Origin: Bacteroidota bacterium
GTDB lineage: Bacteria > Bacteroidota > Ignavibacteria > Ignavibacteriales > Ignavibacteriaceae
Assembly: GCA_022562275.1 (NCBI GenBank)
Contig: JADFPP010000001.1
Coordinates: 62,001 to 126,000, forward strand
Reading direction: 5' to 3'
DNA length: 64,000 bases
This document shows, in pieces, positions 1 to 8,312 of the stretch (position 1 is its first letter; every line of letters starts with the position of its first letter). The notes under the pieces are model-generated. The model was not told the DNA's origin. It was given only the letters and a program-made list of their open reading frames with translations, and searched no databases. A program made the translations under genes and the position numbers.

Positions 1-1027
1 TAAACACTTCCCCTAATATATTAGCCGCTTTCTCTACATCGCTATCATCAACATCTAAATGAGTAATTGCTCTTAAAGTATCAACCGTTCCCTGCAAAAT
101 CAGCAATCCGTTTTCTTTACATTTTATCATTGCTTCGCTTACCGTCATCGTTAATGGTTTGAAGAGTAAAATATTGGTATGAACCGAGTTCATATCTATT
201 TCTAAATTATTAATATCATTAATTCTTTCCGCAAGAAATTTTGCACGGCGATGATCTTCTTTTAATCTTTCTATGTTATTCTGAAGTGCGTACAAACCCG
301 CTGCAGCAAGAATTCCAACCTGTCTCATTCCCCCGCCCCAGGATTTACGTACTCTGTATGCCTCTTTTATAAATTCTTTTGTCCCGCCAATAATCGATCC
401 GACTGGTGCACCTAAACCCTTTGAAAGACAACAGGAAATTGAATCGAAATGCGATGCGTATTCTTTTACGCTTATTCCTGTTTCAACCGAAGCATTCCAT
501 AATCTTGCTCCATCTAAGTGAAAATAGAGATCATATTTTTTTGCAAGATTCTTCAACTCAATTATATTTTCCATCGGCAAGATTGTACCGCCTGCCCTGT
601 TATGTGTATTTTCAACTTCAATTACTTTTGTGAGCGGCATATAGTACGCATCTTTTGGTCTGATGAGCGGTTCAACTTGTTCGGGATTCATAACTCCTAG
701 ATTACCTTTTACCGTCATCAATTGAATTCCGCTTAACTTTGCAGGTGATCCGGATTCATAATTAAAAATATGTGAATCGATTTCACAAATAACCTCGTCG
801 CCGGGATTAGTTAGCACATTTAAGCATATCTGATTCCCCATCATTCCGCTCGGAACATATAACGCGGCTTCTTTGCCGAGTAATTCTGCTGAATAATCTT
901 CCAGCCTGTTAACGGTCGGGTCCTCCTTAAAAACATCATCGCCAACTTCGGCTTCATACATTGCTTTGCGCATTTCGGGAGATGGTTTTGTAACAGTATC
1001 GCTTCTTAAATCTATTATTTTATTCAT
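1..1027 (-). CDS. ltaE: Low-specificity L-threonine aldolase (C-terminal end cut by window edge)
   Basis: PLP-dependent enzyme that cleaves threonine/allo-threonine to glycine and acetaldehyde in the cytosol. I translated this frame by hand; it is open to position 1, so the last few residues lie outside the window. It starts MNKIIDLRSDTVTKPS, the usual N-terminus of the family, and contains the GDDVFKEDPTVNRLE block. The PLP-lysine motif SCCLSKGLGAPVGS places the Schiff-base lysine at about residue 203. About 342 codons are visible, close to the normal family length of 340-350. The gene follows lnt by 13 bases on the same strand and is probably in the same transcript. The family is clear; true substrate range cannot be read from sequence. 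Confidence 0.9.
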   Translation of the reverse strand, partial: MNKIIDLRSDTVTKPSPEMRKAMYEAEVGDDVFKEDPTVNRLEDYSAELLGKEAALYVPSGMMGNQICLNVLTNPGDEVICEIDSHIFNYESGSPAKLSGIQLMTVKGNLGVMNPEQVEPLIRPKDAYYMPLTKVIEVENTHNRAGGTILPMENIIELKNLAKKYDLYFHLDGARLWNASVETGISVKEYASHFDSISCCLSKGLGAPVGSIIGGTKEFIKEAYRVRKSWGGGMRQVGILAAAGLYALQNNIERLKEDHRRAKFLAERINDINNLEIDMNSVHTNILLFKPLTMTVSEAMIKCKENGLLILQGTVDTLRAITHLDVDDSDVEKAANILGEVF

Positions 1028-1040
1028 AATGTTTTTTTTA

Positions 1041-2708
1041 TTATAGTTTAAATTTTCTCTTTAGGAATAAAAGAATACTTAACCCCACAATCCACAAAGA
1101 TAGTACAGAAATAATTGTAGTTATTACTGCAGGATGTTCTGTATAAAAGGTTTTCTCGTTTTGCAATGAAACATCACCAACGAGAACAGTTCGTGTAAAC
1201 ATTTTCGTTTCAGCTTCTGTAATTCCTAAGGGATTTATAATCGTACTGATCCCTCCGTTAGCACAACGCACTACTACTCTCCTGTTTTCTACTGCACGAA
1301 GAACAGCAAACTCCTTATGCTGATAAGGTCCGCTCGAATTGCCGTACCAGCTATCGTTTGTTACAACCGCAATAACTTCAGCTCCACGCTGAACAAAGTT
1401 TGATGCAAACAGGGGGAAAATTGATTCATAGCAAACTAATCCACTGATGTTTATCGAATCGGCTTTACCATTAATATTAATCCGTGCGTTAAAAACAACA
1501 GTATCTTTTCCAACATTCCAACCGCCTAATCCAACACCCCATTTAAATACATCTGCTAAAAATGAAAATTTATCTGCGAAAGGGACGTGCTCTCCTAGTG
1601 GAACAAGATGCATTTTACCATATTGCTGATACTCTCTCGTTCCCGGTTTTAATAATAGAATAGAGTTATAAGTTGTGTAACGATAGTTACCACCTTTATT
1701 CAATTTTGCGTCTGCGGGAGCTTTAGTGCTATCATAATAAAATTTGATATGAGGCATTCCTGTTAGAAGGGAAACATTATTCTCTTCTAAAAATTTATAG
1801 ATACTGTCCAATTCCGCCCTATAACCGCTGTTCATAATATAAACAGGCAACGCTGTTTCAGGCCAGATAATTATCTGCGCTCCGTCATCAGCAGCTTGCT
1901 GAGAAAGATCTAAATAATTATCAACCAAATCCTGTAAACTGCCAAGTTCCCATTTTTTCCAGGGATTTATATTTGGTTGAACAATACCAACTCTAACTAT
2001 TTTATCAGAGGGTTTGAATGAGGATATTTTAATCATCCCATAAAAAATAAAAACTAGAAAGAATGAAATGGCAATAACTAGGTATTTTACTGCAACCTTT
2101 CTTTCTTCTTTATAATGAATGAATGCTTTGTAAAAGAGTAAGTTGATGTACAACACAACCAACGATAATCCGAATGCACCGATAATATCAGCAGCTTGAA
2201 TGAAAGATATAAATTTTGCAAGCCCATGCCCTAAAATCAACCATGGAAATTTCAGATCGGTGAGAGTTAAAAGATATTCGGCGGTAACCCAAAAAACAGG
2301 GAACAACCAAAAACTAATTTTAACTTTAAATATTTTTACCGATAGATAATATAATGTTGAAGGAATGATCATCACAGCAGGTAAAGCGAGAAGCATTGCC
2401 CCGCCGCCCGTCATTAAAAAAGGATCGGCTTCTGCCTGCCAGCTTCCAACCCAGTATACGGTAAGCACACAAAAAACAAATGCCATCAAATAGGTTGCCC
2501 GATTTATATCAGCAAGCGTTTGCCGATTCTTCAGAACAATTAAGTATGGAATAAACCCAACGAATAAAAAAAGAGTAAAAGGAAAAGGAAATGGTGGAAA
2601 TGAAATTCCTAAAAGAACTCCGCTTAAAATCAGGAGAAGTCTTTCAGTTTTAAGCTTCTTTTTTTCTTCCGGTGTCTTTGGAATCCGGTATTTACTAAAC
2701 AATTTCAA
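1041..2708 (-). CDS. lnt: Apolipoprotein N-acyltransferase
   Basis: Inner-membrane enzyme that adds the third acyl chain to the N-terminal cysteine of lipoproteins. The first ~230 residues hold several hydrophobic segments, including a Pro/Phe-rich one (FPPFPFPFTLFLF). A carbon-nitrogen hydrolase domain follows. The catalytic triad of the family is visible: Glu in WPETALP (about 284), Lys in GKMHLVP (about 365), and Cys in GLVCYESIFP (about 426). The NDSWYG and ENRR..VR.AN.G blocks are also present. A final hydrophobic segment closes the protein, so the 555-residue length is complete. Its start overlaps the end of the DedA gene by 4 bases, suggesting translational coupling. A lipoprotein made nearby (the PorW-like protein) would be a substrate. 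Confidence 0.96.
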   Translation of the reverse strand: MKLFSKYRIPKTPEEKKKLKTERLLLILSGVLLGISFPPFPFPFTLFLFVGFIPYLIVLKNRQTLADINRATYLMAFVFCVLTVYWVGSWQAEADPFLMTGGGAMLLALPAVMIIPSTLYYLSVKIFKVKISFWLFPVFWVTAEYLLTLTDLKFPWLILGHGLAKFISFIQAADIIGAFGLSLVVLYINLLFYKAFIHYKEERKVAVKYLVIAISFFLVFIFYGMIKISSFKPSDKIVRVGIVQPNINPWKKWELGSLQDLVDNYLDLSQQAADDGAQIIIWPETALPVYIMNSGYRAELDSIYKFLEENNVSLLTGMPHIKFYYDSTKAPADAKLNKGGNYRYTTYNSILLLKPGTREYQQYGKMHLVPLGEHVPFADKFSFLADVFKWGVGLGGWNVGKDTVVFNARININGKADSINISGLVCYESIFPLFASNFVQRGAEVIAVVTNDSWYGNSSGPYQHKEFAVLRAVENRRVVVRCANGGISTIINPLGITEAETKMFTRTVLVGDVSLQNEKTFYTEHPAVITTIISVLSLWIVGLSILLFLKRKFKL

Positions 2709-3316
2709 TTTTTAGTATTTTTCTTTCTAATAACAGATTTAATGATCAATACTAAAACCACAAAGATGGTAATGCCTATTGCTATATTGCTGTAAGTTGA
2801 AAGATATTTATCAACAGCGGATACGTTATTACCAAAAATATATCCAAGGTAAATTATTATTGCATTCCAAACGAAAGCGCTTAAAGTTGCCAGTAAAATA
2901 GTTCTTTTTACATCCATCATGCTCATCCCGGCAAAGAATGAAATAACTGATCTTGTTCCCGGAAGAAATCTATTCCCAAGAATTACATAAAAACCGTACT
3001 TCTTGAACCATAATTCCACCTTGTCAATTGCATCAACAGGAATATATTTAAACTTGCCAGAGTGTACAACTTTTCTATCAACAGTTGAACCGAAATAAAA
3101 TAAAATCATAAATCCCACTACACTCCCCATTGTTGTTAACAGTAAAGTTGGTATAAAACTTATCACGCCTGTTGAAACAAGTGATCCACCAATAACAACT
3201 ACCAAATCACTTGGTGACGGAGGAAAAACATTTTCAACAAATGCAATTAAGAAAAGCGTAACATAAATCCAAAAGGGAGTGAAATTGGAAATGTTATTAA
3301 GTATATCTTCAAACAT
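2705..3316 (-). CDS. DedA-family membrane protein
   Basis: Polytopic inner-membrane protein of the DedA/VTT (SNARE-associated) family; characterised members help maintain membrane potential or flip undecaprenyl phosphate or phosphatidylethanolamine. The N-terminal half has the acidic PPSPSDLVVVIGG re-entrant-type segment. The family motif FLPGTRSVISFFAGMSMM sits near residue 115-135, with its conserved Arg. Two further transmembrane segments follow and the C-terminus is basic. At 203 residues the length is typical. The gene starts one base after ispF ends and overlaps lnt by 4 bases, so ispF-dedA-lnt read as one operon. The precise substrate is unknown. Confidence 0.9.
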   Translation of the reverse strand: MFEDILNNISNFTPFWIYVTLFLIAFVENVFPPSPSDLVVVIGGSLVSTGVISFIPTLLLTTMGSVVGFMILFYFGSTVDRKVVHSGKFKYIPVDAIDKVELWFKKYGFYVILGNRFLPGTRSVISFFAGMSMMDVKRTILLATLSAFVWNAIIIYLGYIFGNNVSAVDKYLSTYSNIAIGITIFVVLVLIIKSVIRKKNTKN

Positions 3317-3317
3317 T

Positions 3318-3800
3318 CTATTCTGCTTTAAAGATTAATACTGAGGCGAAGGCGGAGATTCCTTCTTCTCTGCCAATAAACCCGAGTCCTTCCGTAGTTG
3401 TAGCTTTTATGGAAATTTGATCGATGCCGGCTTCTAAGATTGAAGAAATTTTCTCTTGTATTTGTAGAATGTATTCAGCTAATTTTGGTTCCTGTAATGC
3501 TACAACAGAGTCAATGTTCCCAATCTTATAACCTTTTTCTTTAATTAGCTGGTAAGTTTTTTTTAAAAGAATTGCACTATCCACATCTTTAAATTGCTCA
3601 TCGGTATCAGGAAAATGTTTCCCAATATCTCCCAAAGCAAGTGCACCGAGCAAAGCATCTGTGATTGCATGCAATAGAACATCTGCATCCGAATGACCGG
3701 CAAGACCTTTATGATGCGGGATCTCTATTCCACCTATAATAAGTTTTCTATTATCAGCAAAGGCGTGCACATCAAAACCAATTCCTGTTCTGTATTTCAT
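3318..3800 (-). CDS. ispF: 2-C-methyl-D-erythritol 2,4-cyclodiphosphate synthase
   Basis: Fifth-stage enzyme of the MEP isoprenoid pathway, forming the cyclic diphosphate in the cytosol. It begins [11 protein letters not shown], with zinc ligands Asp10 and His12; the third ligand is His44 in [15 protein letters not shown]. The substrate motif GHSDAD and the C-terminal [13 protein letters not shown] block are intact. Length 160 residues is normal for a stand-alone IspF, so there is no IspDF fusion. First gene of the apparent ispF-dedA-lnt-threonine aldolase run. No other MEP gene is in the window. Confidence 0.97.
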   Translation of the reverse strand: MKYRTGIGFDVHAFADNRKLIIGGIEIPHHKGLAGHSDADVLLHAITDALLGALALGDIGKHFPDTDEQFKDVDSAILLKKTYQLIKEKGYKIGNIDSVVALQEPKLAEYILQIQEKISSILEAGIDQISIKATTTEGLGFIGREEGISAFASVLIFKAE

Positions 3801-3840
3801 ATCCTATTGGATTTTATTATTTTCAAATATATTTAACTTT

Positions 3841-3962
3841 CTTAGCGTCCTCTGCGAAAAATCTTTGCGATCCCTGTCTGCTGACAGGCAGGTTTACGTG
3901 AAACTATTTTTCTAATTACATACCTTGTTATCTTAGGTCTTGGTTCACGCAAAGTTCGCAAA
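3841..3962. repeat. Non-coding repeat-like segment with a short palindrome
   Basis: The gap between acyP and ispF is unlikely to be simple leader. At 3873-3892 there is a CTGTC-loop-GACAG hairpin inside a CCTG...CAGG frame. It is flanked by GCGAAAAATCTTTGCG-type and CACGCAAAGTTCGCAAAGAG-type phrases, which themselves are partly self-complementary. I have the impression that such phrases recur as intergenic filler in related genomes, but only this copy is in the window. Confidence 0.4.
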
Positions 3963-3968
3963 GAGTAA

Positions 3969-4241
3969 TTATCTAATTTCAAAAGCATCAAACTCGTTTG
4001 CAGTTTCTTCCCATTCAACAAAACAATTTTTAACCGCAGCGTGCATTGGTCCGACTTTTAATTTATTTATTAGTTCTTCAACCAAAGCTTTCTCACCTTC
4101 GGCAACAGTTAGTACTTCTCCGGTGTAAAGGTTTATAACATATCCTTTAAGTCCTAAATCTTTTGCTTCTCTATAAACAAAATACCGGAAGCCGACTCCC
4201 TGTACTAATCCGTTTACAATTATTTCAGCTCGTGATTGCAA
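3969..4241 (-). CDS. acyP: Acylphosphatase
   Basis: Small cytosolic enzyme that hydrolyses acyl phosphates. The family signature is near the N-terminus: NGLVQGVGFRYFVYREA, with the phosphate-binding Arg at residue 19. The catalytic Asn is at residue 37 in GYVINLYTGEV. The body keeps the usual small alpha/beta fold length (90 residues). The gene stands alone between a repeat-like gap and era, all on the minus strand. It could be expressed by read-through from era. The identification is firm, the physiological role is not known for most bacteria. Confidence 0.93.
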   Translation of the reverse strand: MQSRAEIIVNGLVQGVGFRYFVYREAKDLGLKGYVINLYTGEVLTVAEGEKALVEELINKLKVGPMHAAVKNCFVEWEETANEFDAFEIR

Positions 4242-4346
4242 AGTAGTTAAAAGTTTTTATTCAATAATTTTATCCGATCAAAAATTAAATTAGAGATTTT
4301 TTTGAATTACTACAAAAGAAACGGATTACTGCTTGATTATTTAAAC

Positions 4347-5258
4347 TTATTTTTTTGTATCAGATTTATATCCAAACTGCTTCAGTAAGTTTTCATCTGA
4401 ACGCCAATTTTTTCTAACCTTCACACGTAATTCCAGAAACACTTCCCGCTGAAGAAAATCCTCGACGGCTTCCCTTGCAATTTTGCCAAGCTTTTTAATT
4501 GCCGTTCCACCTTTACCGATAATAATTGCTTTCTGAGTATCTCTTTCAACAACAATCTCAGCGCTTATAAAATCTTTATTTTCTTTTCTTTCTTTAAATT
4601 CACTAATTAAAACTTCGACGCTGTACGGAATTTCTTCCCTGTAGAGTTCGAGGATTTTTTCACGTATAATTTCAGAGACGAAAAATCTCTCATTTTCATC
4701 AGCAACAATATCTTCCGGATAGTAGCTTGGTCCTTCAGGTAATTCATCCACAATGGTTTCTATTAATTTATCCAAATTAAAAATTAACGTTGCCGAAATT
4801 GGAATGACTGCTTTGAATTTATTCATACTTTCAAAATGTTCAATCAATCTTACCGCTTCGTTTTGTTTGATCAGATCAATTTTATTTAGCAGAAGTACGA
4901 TCTTTCTTTTTCCCTTATTTAAAATTTTCACCACAAATTTCTGGTTAAAAGTTTCATTTCCCGAAGGATTTTTTTTTACATCAATTAATAGTAATATTAC
5001 ATCTGCATCATTAACTGATAAGGTAACTTCTTCCATCATTTTTTCCTGCAATAGATATGATGGAGATAATATTCCCGGAGTATCGAGAAAAATTATCTGG
5101 TAATTTTTGTCCGAAAGAATTCCAAGAATTTTCTTTCTTGTGGTTTGAGGTTTTTTATTTGTTATTGCTATTTTCTGCCCAAGCAAAGCATTAAGTAAAG
5201 TTGATTTACCTGTATTCGGTAAACCAAGTATTGCAACATAACCTGATTTATGATTCAT
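4347..5258 (-). CDS. era: GTPase Era
   Basis: Essential GTPase that binds 16S rRNA near its 3' end and assists 30S subunit maturation. The GTPase domain shows G1 GLPNTGKST (12-20), G3 DTPG (59-62) and G4 NKID (125-128). The C-terminal KH domain carries the GKGG loop at about 248-251, followed by FLQREVFLELRVKVRKNWR-type residues typical of Era. Length 303 is normal. Together with obg further along, this window holds two ribosome-assembly GTPases. No close operon partner; a 59-bp repeat lies just upstream of the start. Confidence 0.97.
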   Translation of the reverse strand: MNHKSGYVAILGLPNTGKSTLLNALLGQKIAITNKKPQTTRKKILGILSDKNYQIIFLDTPGILSPSYLLQEKMMEEVTLSVNDADVILLLIDVKKNPSGNETFNQKFVVKILNKGKRKIVLLLNKIDLIKQNEAVRLIEHFESMNKFKAVIPISATLIFNLDKLIETIVDELPEGPSYYPEDIVADENERFFVSEIIREKILELYREEIPYSVEVLISEFKERKENKDFISAEIVVERDTQKAIIIGKGGTAIKKLGKIAREAVEDFLQREVFLELRVKVRKNWRSDENLLKQFGYKSDTKK

Positions 5259-5285
5259 CTGTAGATAATTTCTCTTTTTTGCCAG

Positions 5286-5344
5286 ATGGAACTCGCATTA
5301 TAATCACTGCCTTGTTTGTAAAAGCTCTTTCATGCTCGTTTCAT
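5286..5344. repeat. 59-bp dispersed element, copy 1
   Basis: Begins ATGGAACTCGCATTATA and ends CATGCTCGTTTCAT, with 28 variable bases between. A second copy of exactly the same length with the same ends lies at 37224-37282. It sits in the leader of era (minus strand). See the finding on this repeat. Confidence 0.7.
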
Positions 5345-5413
5345 CAAACTAGTAATTTATTTATGTTTATTAGTAATTTATAAAAGGAAGGTAAACAATA
5401 AAAGAAGAATATT

Positions 5414-5935
5414 CTAAGCCCCTAAATTTATTTTACTACGCTTTTGCTGTTCAAAGAAAAAATAGCCGGATATTAAAATACCTAACGAAAAGACTGACCC
5501 GATGATAGACAGATTCTTTCCACTGAACAACTTCTTTAATTCTAATATCAATCCATTTCCCAAACGATTAACAGTTTCCGTAATTTGGAGTGATTCGGTT
5601 TGCATTGGAGAGGAGGAAAGAATTGCCGAAATAACGTAAGCAACAATTCCTAAGCAGACTATTACAAATATAGAAGCAATAGAAAAAATAAAATAATTTT
5701 GCTGTTTCGGAAGTACAAACTTTTTATTTACTCTTCTCATAACCGATTCTGTAAAATCAACACTAGCTTTATCTTCCTGCATTAAAGATAGTTCTTTATG
5801 AATTAGCTTAAGAGCACTAAATCTTTTTCTGTCATTTTCAGATTTATTAAGGATTTCCTTAATTTCAGCGGATTGGTTTTTGTCTAATTCACCATCAAGA
5901 TATTTGTTCAATATTTCATCTGAGAGTAAATTCAT
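5414..5935 (-). CDS. Probable anti-sigma factor (membrane)
   Basis: Likely binds and inhibits the ECF sigma factor encoded directly upstream. The N-terminal ~60 residues (LLSDEILNKYLDGELDKNQ) look like the start of an anti-sigma domain of the FecR/zf-HC2 kind, but the HxxxCxxC zinc motif is absent. Two transmembrane stretches are visible, around residues 85-110 and 140-160, with a short loop between them. The C-terminal tail is only ~12 residues and basic, so there is no large periplasmic sensor domain. Its start overlaps the sigma gene by 4 bases, which ties their production together. Function is inferred from position and fold-like features; no close family is recognised. Confidence 0.65.
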   Translation of the reverse strand: MNLLSDEILNKYLDGELDKNQSAEIKEILNKSENDRKRFSALKLIHKELSLMQEDKASVDFTESVMRRVNKKFVLPKQQNYFIFSIASIFVIVCLGIVAYVISAILSSSPMQTESLQITETVNRLGNGLILELKKLFSGKNLSIIGSVFSLGILISGYFFFEQQKRSKINLGA

Positions 5936-6498
5936 ATTAATTCCTTAACAAGATTCTTTTCAATTATAAGATCCCGTAAAGCATTTCTTGAACGATGCAG
6001 CATCACTTTAACATTTGAAATTGAAATATCCAAAACTTTGCTAATTTCCTCACAACTCATCTCATCTAAATAAAATAAACTAATTATTGCCGAATGCTTT
6101 TCGGGTAATTTATTAACAAGCTCATTTATAAATTCTGACATATCCTTTCTTTCAGAAACGTTATAATCATAATCACTTTTCAAATCAAAATGCTCATCAA
6201 CCGAAGACATTTCATTTTCTATTTTTCTTTTCTTAGATGCAAGCTTTGTTAGGGCTGTATTATAAACAATTCTGTAAAACCATGTTGAAAACTTTGCCTC
6301 TCCCTTAAAACTGTTCAAAGAACTGTAAGCTTTGAGGAAACAATCCTGCAAAGTTTCTTCTGCATCCTGCTCATTTTTTAACATTCTCTTTAACAATGAA
6401 AAAGCATTGTTTTTATATCTATCAACAATAATTGAATAATCAGATTGATTACCATCGCGGACAGACTCAATTATCTGTTGATCTGAGAGTTTTTTCAT
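5932..6498 (-). CDS. ECF-type RNA polymerase sigma factor
   Basis: Directs RNA polymerase to a small stress regulon. Region 2 is complete: YSIIVDRYKNNAFSLLKRML followed by DAEETLQDCFLKAY and FSTWFYRIVYNTAL. Region 4 follows: LPEKHSAIISLFYLDEMSCEEI, then a helix-turn-helix ISISNVKVMLHRSRNAL. Length 188 is normal. The partner anti-sigma gene overlaps by 4 bases. A motif TGTAACC-N17-GTCA reads toward this gene with its GTCA box only ~9 bases before the ATG, so the transcript would be nearly leaderless. The same motif occurs twice pointing at the divergent gene, which suggests autoregulation. Confidence 0.92.
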   Translation of the reverse strand: MKKLSDQQIIESVRDGNQSDYSIIVDRYKNNAFSLLKRMLKNEQDAEETLQDCFLKAYSSLNSFKGEAKFSTWFYRIVYNTALTKLASKKRKIENEMSSVDEHFDLKSDYDYNVSERKDMSEFINELVNKLPEKHSAIISLFYLDEMSCEEISKVLDISISNVKVMLHRSRNALRDLIIEKNLVKELI

Positions 6499-6507
6499 CT
6501 GATTTTT

Positions 6508-6535
6508 TGACTACCATAATTAGATAATGGTTACA
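6508..6535 (-). promoter_or_regulatory. Candidate ECF promoter driving the sigma operon
   Basis: On the minus strand TGTAACC is followed after 17 bases by GTCA (read as TAGTCA). The same two boxes with 16-17 base spacing occur twice on the plus strand in this same intergenic region. An AAC-containing -35 and GTC-containing -10 with this spacing are the usual architecture of ECF promoters. Confidence 0.6.
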
Positions 6536-6602
6536 GATTATTCTTGCTATAAAATATTTTTTTAATTTATTCATTTTGAATACGAAACGCAATTTCCATC
6601 AC

Positions 6603-6629
6603 TGTAACCTTTCCAACTGATTTTAGTCA
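6603..6629 (+). promoter_or_regulatory. Candidate ECF promoter, distal copy
   Basis: TGTAACC (6603-6609), 13 bases, then TTAGTCA (6623-6629), i.e. 16 bases between TGTAACC and GTCA. Points toward the small membrane protein at 6717. Confidence 0.55.
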
Positions 6630-6658
6630 CAATTAGCAAATATTTAATCCGGGTAAAA

Positions 6659-6686
6659 TGTAACCGGAGAGCAGATAGATTAGTCA
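6659..6686 (+). promoter_or_regulatory. Candidate ECF promoter, proximal copy
   Basis: TGTAACC (6659-6665), 14 bases, then TTAGTCA (6680-6686), i.e. 17 bases between TGTAACC and GTCA. It lies ~30 bases before the GTG start at 6717, which has its own AAAAAGGAG ribosome binding site. Confidence 0.58.
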
Positions 6687-6716
6687 TAAGTTTCAGATAA
6701 TAAAAAGGAGTTAAAA

Positions 6717-7076
6717 GTGACAGGTGTAATAGCGGTATTTATCCCGATAATAATGGTAGTAGTTGTCGGGTTAGTATTTGTAACATATTTTTTTTATAGA
6801 TCACGTGAAAGACAGATGCTGATCGAAAAAGGATTATCGGCAGAGGAGATCAAGCAATTTTTCCAAAAGCAGAAGGATTATTTTGCTCTTCTTAAAATAG
6901 GAATTATCGCAATTTTCTTTGGAGTCGGACTCGGTTTAGGGATGGCATCAGGTGATGAAGCAGCCAGAGAAATATGGATGGCTCCAGCAATATTTGTTTT
7001 TACCGGAATTGGATTTGTTGTAGCGAATTTAATAGGTAATAAAATGAGGAAACAGTATAAACCTGATGAAGTTTAA
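6717..7076 (+). CDS. Small membrane protein, DUF6249-like
   Basis: A 119-residue protein with one N-terminal transmembrane helix (about 4-26), a basic amphipathic stretch with ERQMLIEKGLSAEEIKQFF, and two further hydrophobic helices (about 58-77 and 88-107). This layout matches small membrane proteins often encoded beside ECF sigma genes in Bacteroidota; I place it in the DUF6249 group by pattern only. The GTG start is chosen because AAAAAGGAG stands 6 bases upstream. It is divergent from the sigma operon, with two copies of the candidate ECF promoter in front of it, so it is the most likely direct target of that sigma factor. Molecular function unknown. Confidence 0.7.
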   Translation: MTGVIAVFIPIIMVVVVGLVFVTYFFYRSRERQMLIEKGLSAEEIKQFFQKQKDYFALLKIGIIAIFFGVGLGLGMASGDEAAREIWMAPAIFVFTGIGFVVANLIGNKMRKQYKPDEV

Positions 7077-7099
7077 TTTGAGGGAAAATAAATAAGGAA

Positions 7100-7175
7100 G
7101 ATTCCCACTTGCGTGAGAATGACAATGTAAGTCATTCCCAATCCGTCTGCCGCCGGGGCAGGCTTGATTGGGAAT
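7100..7175. repeat. Intergenic palindromes
   Basis: Two hairpins lie between the DUF6249-like gene and trxB. The second is strong: ATTCCCAATC at 7134-7143 pairs with GATTGGGAAT at 7166-7175, enclosing an inner CTGCC/GGCAG stem. The first, at about 7101-7120, is built from TTCCCAC and GTGAGAA. A related GATTCCCACTT...TGTGAGAATGACAAT phrase recurs at 14277-14325, so this is a dispersed element rather than a gene-specific terminator. Confidence 0.55.
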
Positions 7176-7256
7176 CTCCCAAAAACAAGATAGCACAAAA
7201 TCGGAAAGAAATTCGTTTCCCCAAATAATGGAGACAAACTGCAGGAATTATCTTCC

Positions 7257-8204
7257 CTAACCTTCCTGAGCTTCAAGCCATCTTTCAGCATCAATTGCAG
7301 CCATACATCCAGTACCTGCTGCAGTAACTGCCTGCCTGTATTTACTATCCGCAACATCACCAGCAGCAAACACACCTTCAATATTTGTATGAGTGGAGCC
7401 TGGTTTTACATTTAAGTAACCAAGTTCATCCATTTCAAGCTGTCCTTTGAAAATATTTGTGTTTGGTTTATGACCGATTGCAATAAACAATCCATCAGCT
7501 TTAAACTCTTCTGTGGAATGATCTTTTGTATCTTCAAGCATAACACCTGTCAATGTTTTTTTACCGTTTTCTTCCTTACCTAAAACCTCTTTAATCACTT
7601 TATTAGTATGGAAGAAAATCTTCGGATTCTTCTTCGCTTTATCCAGCATAATTTTAGAAGCGCGAAATCCTTCACGCCTATGTACTAAATGCACTTCTTT
7701 TGCATGATTAGTTAGATAAGTTGCTTCTTCCATTGCAGTATCACCACCCCCAACCACCAGTACAATCTGATCCTTGAAGAAAAAGCCATCACATGTAGCG
7801 CATGCTGATACACCATGACCCATGTACTCCTTTTCACTTTGCAATCCCAGCAGCATTGCAGACGCACCGGTGGAAATAATAACAGCATCGGCTGTATATT
7901 CATCGTCATAGGATTTTAGTTTAAAGGGTCTTTTTGAAAAATCGACTTCTGTTATTTCGTTGAAAATAGTTTTGGTACCAAACCTCTGAACTTGTTTTCT
8001 CATTATATCCATTAATTCGGGACCCTGAATTCCATTCTCGAAGCCTGGATAGTTATCAACTTCAGTAGTGATGGTTAATTGCCCGCCCGGCTGTATTCCT
8101 TCAAAAATAACCGGGTTAAGATTAGCTCTTGCATTATATAACGCTGCCGTGAACCCTGCAGGACCTGATCCGATTATAATTACTTTATAATGATTATCTG
8201 ACAT
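7257..8204 (-). CDS. trxB: Thioredoxin reductase (NADPH)
   Basis: Flavoenzyme passing electrons from NADPH to thioredoxin in the cytosol. The FAD-binding IIGSGPAGFTAALYNARAN lies at 9-27. The redox-active CATC pair is at Cys135/Cys138 in ACATCDGFF. The NADPH-binding VVGGGDTAMEEA and HRREGFRAS motifs follow, and the C-terminal FAD motif GVFAAGDVADSKYRQAVTA is intact. Length 315 is normal. It has its own leader and no tightly linked partner. A thioredoxin-fold protein is encoded at 49910, but there is no reason to pair them specifically. Confidence 0.97.
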   Translation of the reverse strand: MSDNHYKVIIIGSGPAGFTAALYNARANLNPVIFEGIQPGGQLTITTEVDNYPGFENGIQGPELMDIMRKQVQRFGTKTIFNEITEVDFSKRPFKLKSYDDEYTADAVIISTGASAMLLGLQSEKEYMGHGVSACATCDGFFFKDQIVLVVGGGDTAMEEATYLTNHAKEVHLVHRREGFRASKIMLDKAKKNPKIFFHTNKVIKEVLGKEENGKKTLTGVMLEDTKDHSTEEFKADGLFIAIGHKPNTNIFKGQLEMDELGYLNVKPGSTHTNIEGVFAAGDVADSKYRQAVTAAGTGCMAAIDAERWLEAQEG

Positions 8205-8312
8205 TTTTTACCTCAATTTTCCTCGATAATTTATTTTAAACTTACATAATTTGATTCTGCAAATTTAATAAAGATTCAGGTACTCCGCTTTTTGTGTTTG
8301 TAAGCACACAGA

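Noticed and set aside
7073-7381. 102-residue minus-strand frame overlapping trxB
   Set aside because: It is an out-of-frame shadow of trxB plus the palindromic spacer; no family-like text, and trxB in its own frame is complete.
7257-8204. Possible frameshift in trxB suggested by overlapping frames
   Set aside because: Main frame has all FAD, CATC and NADPH motifs in order from start to stop.
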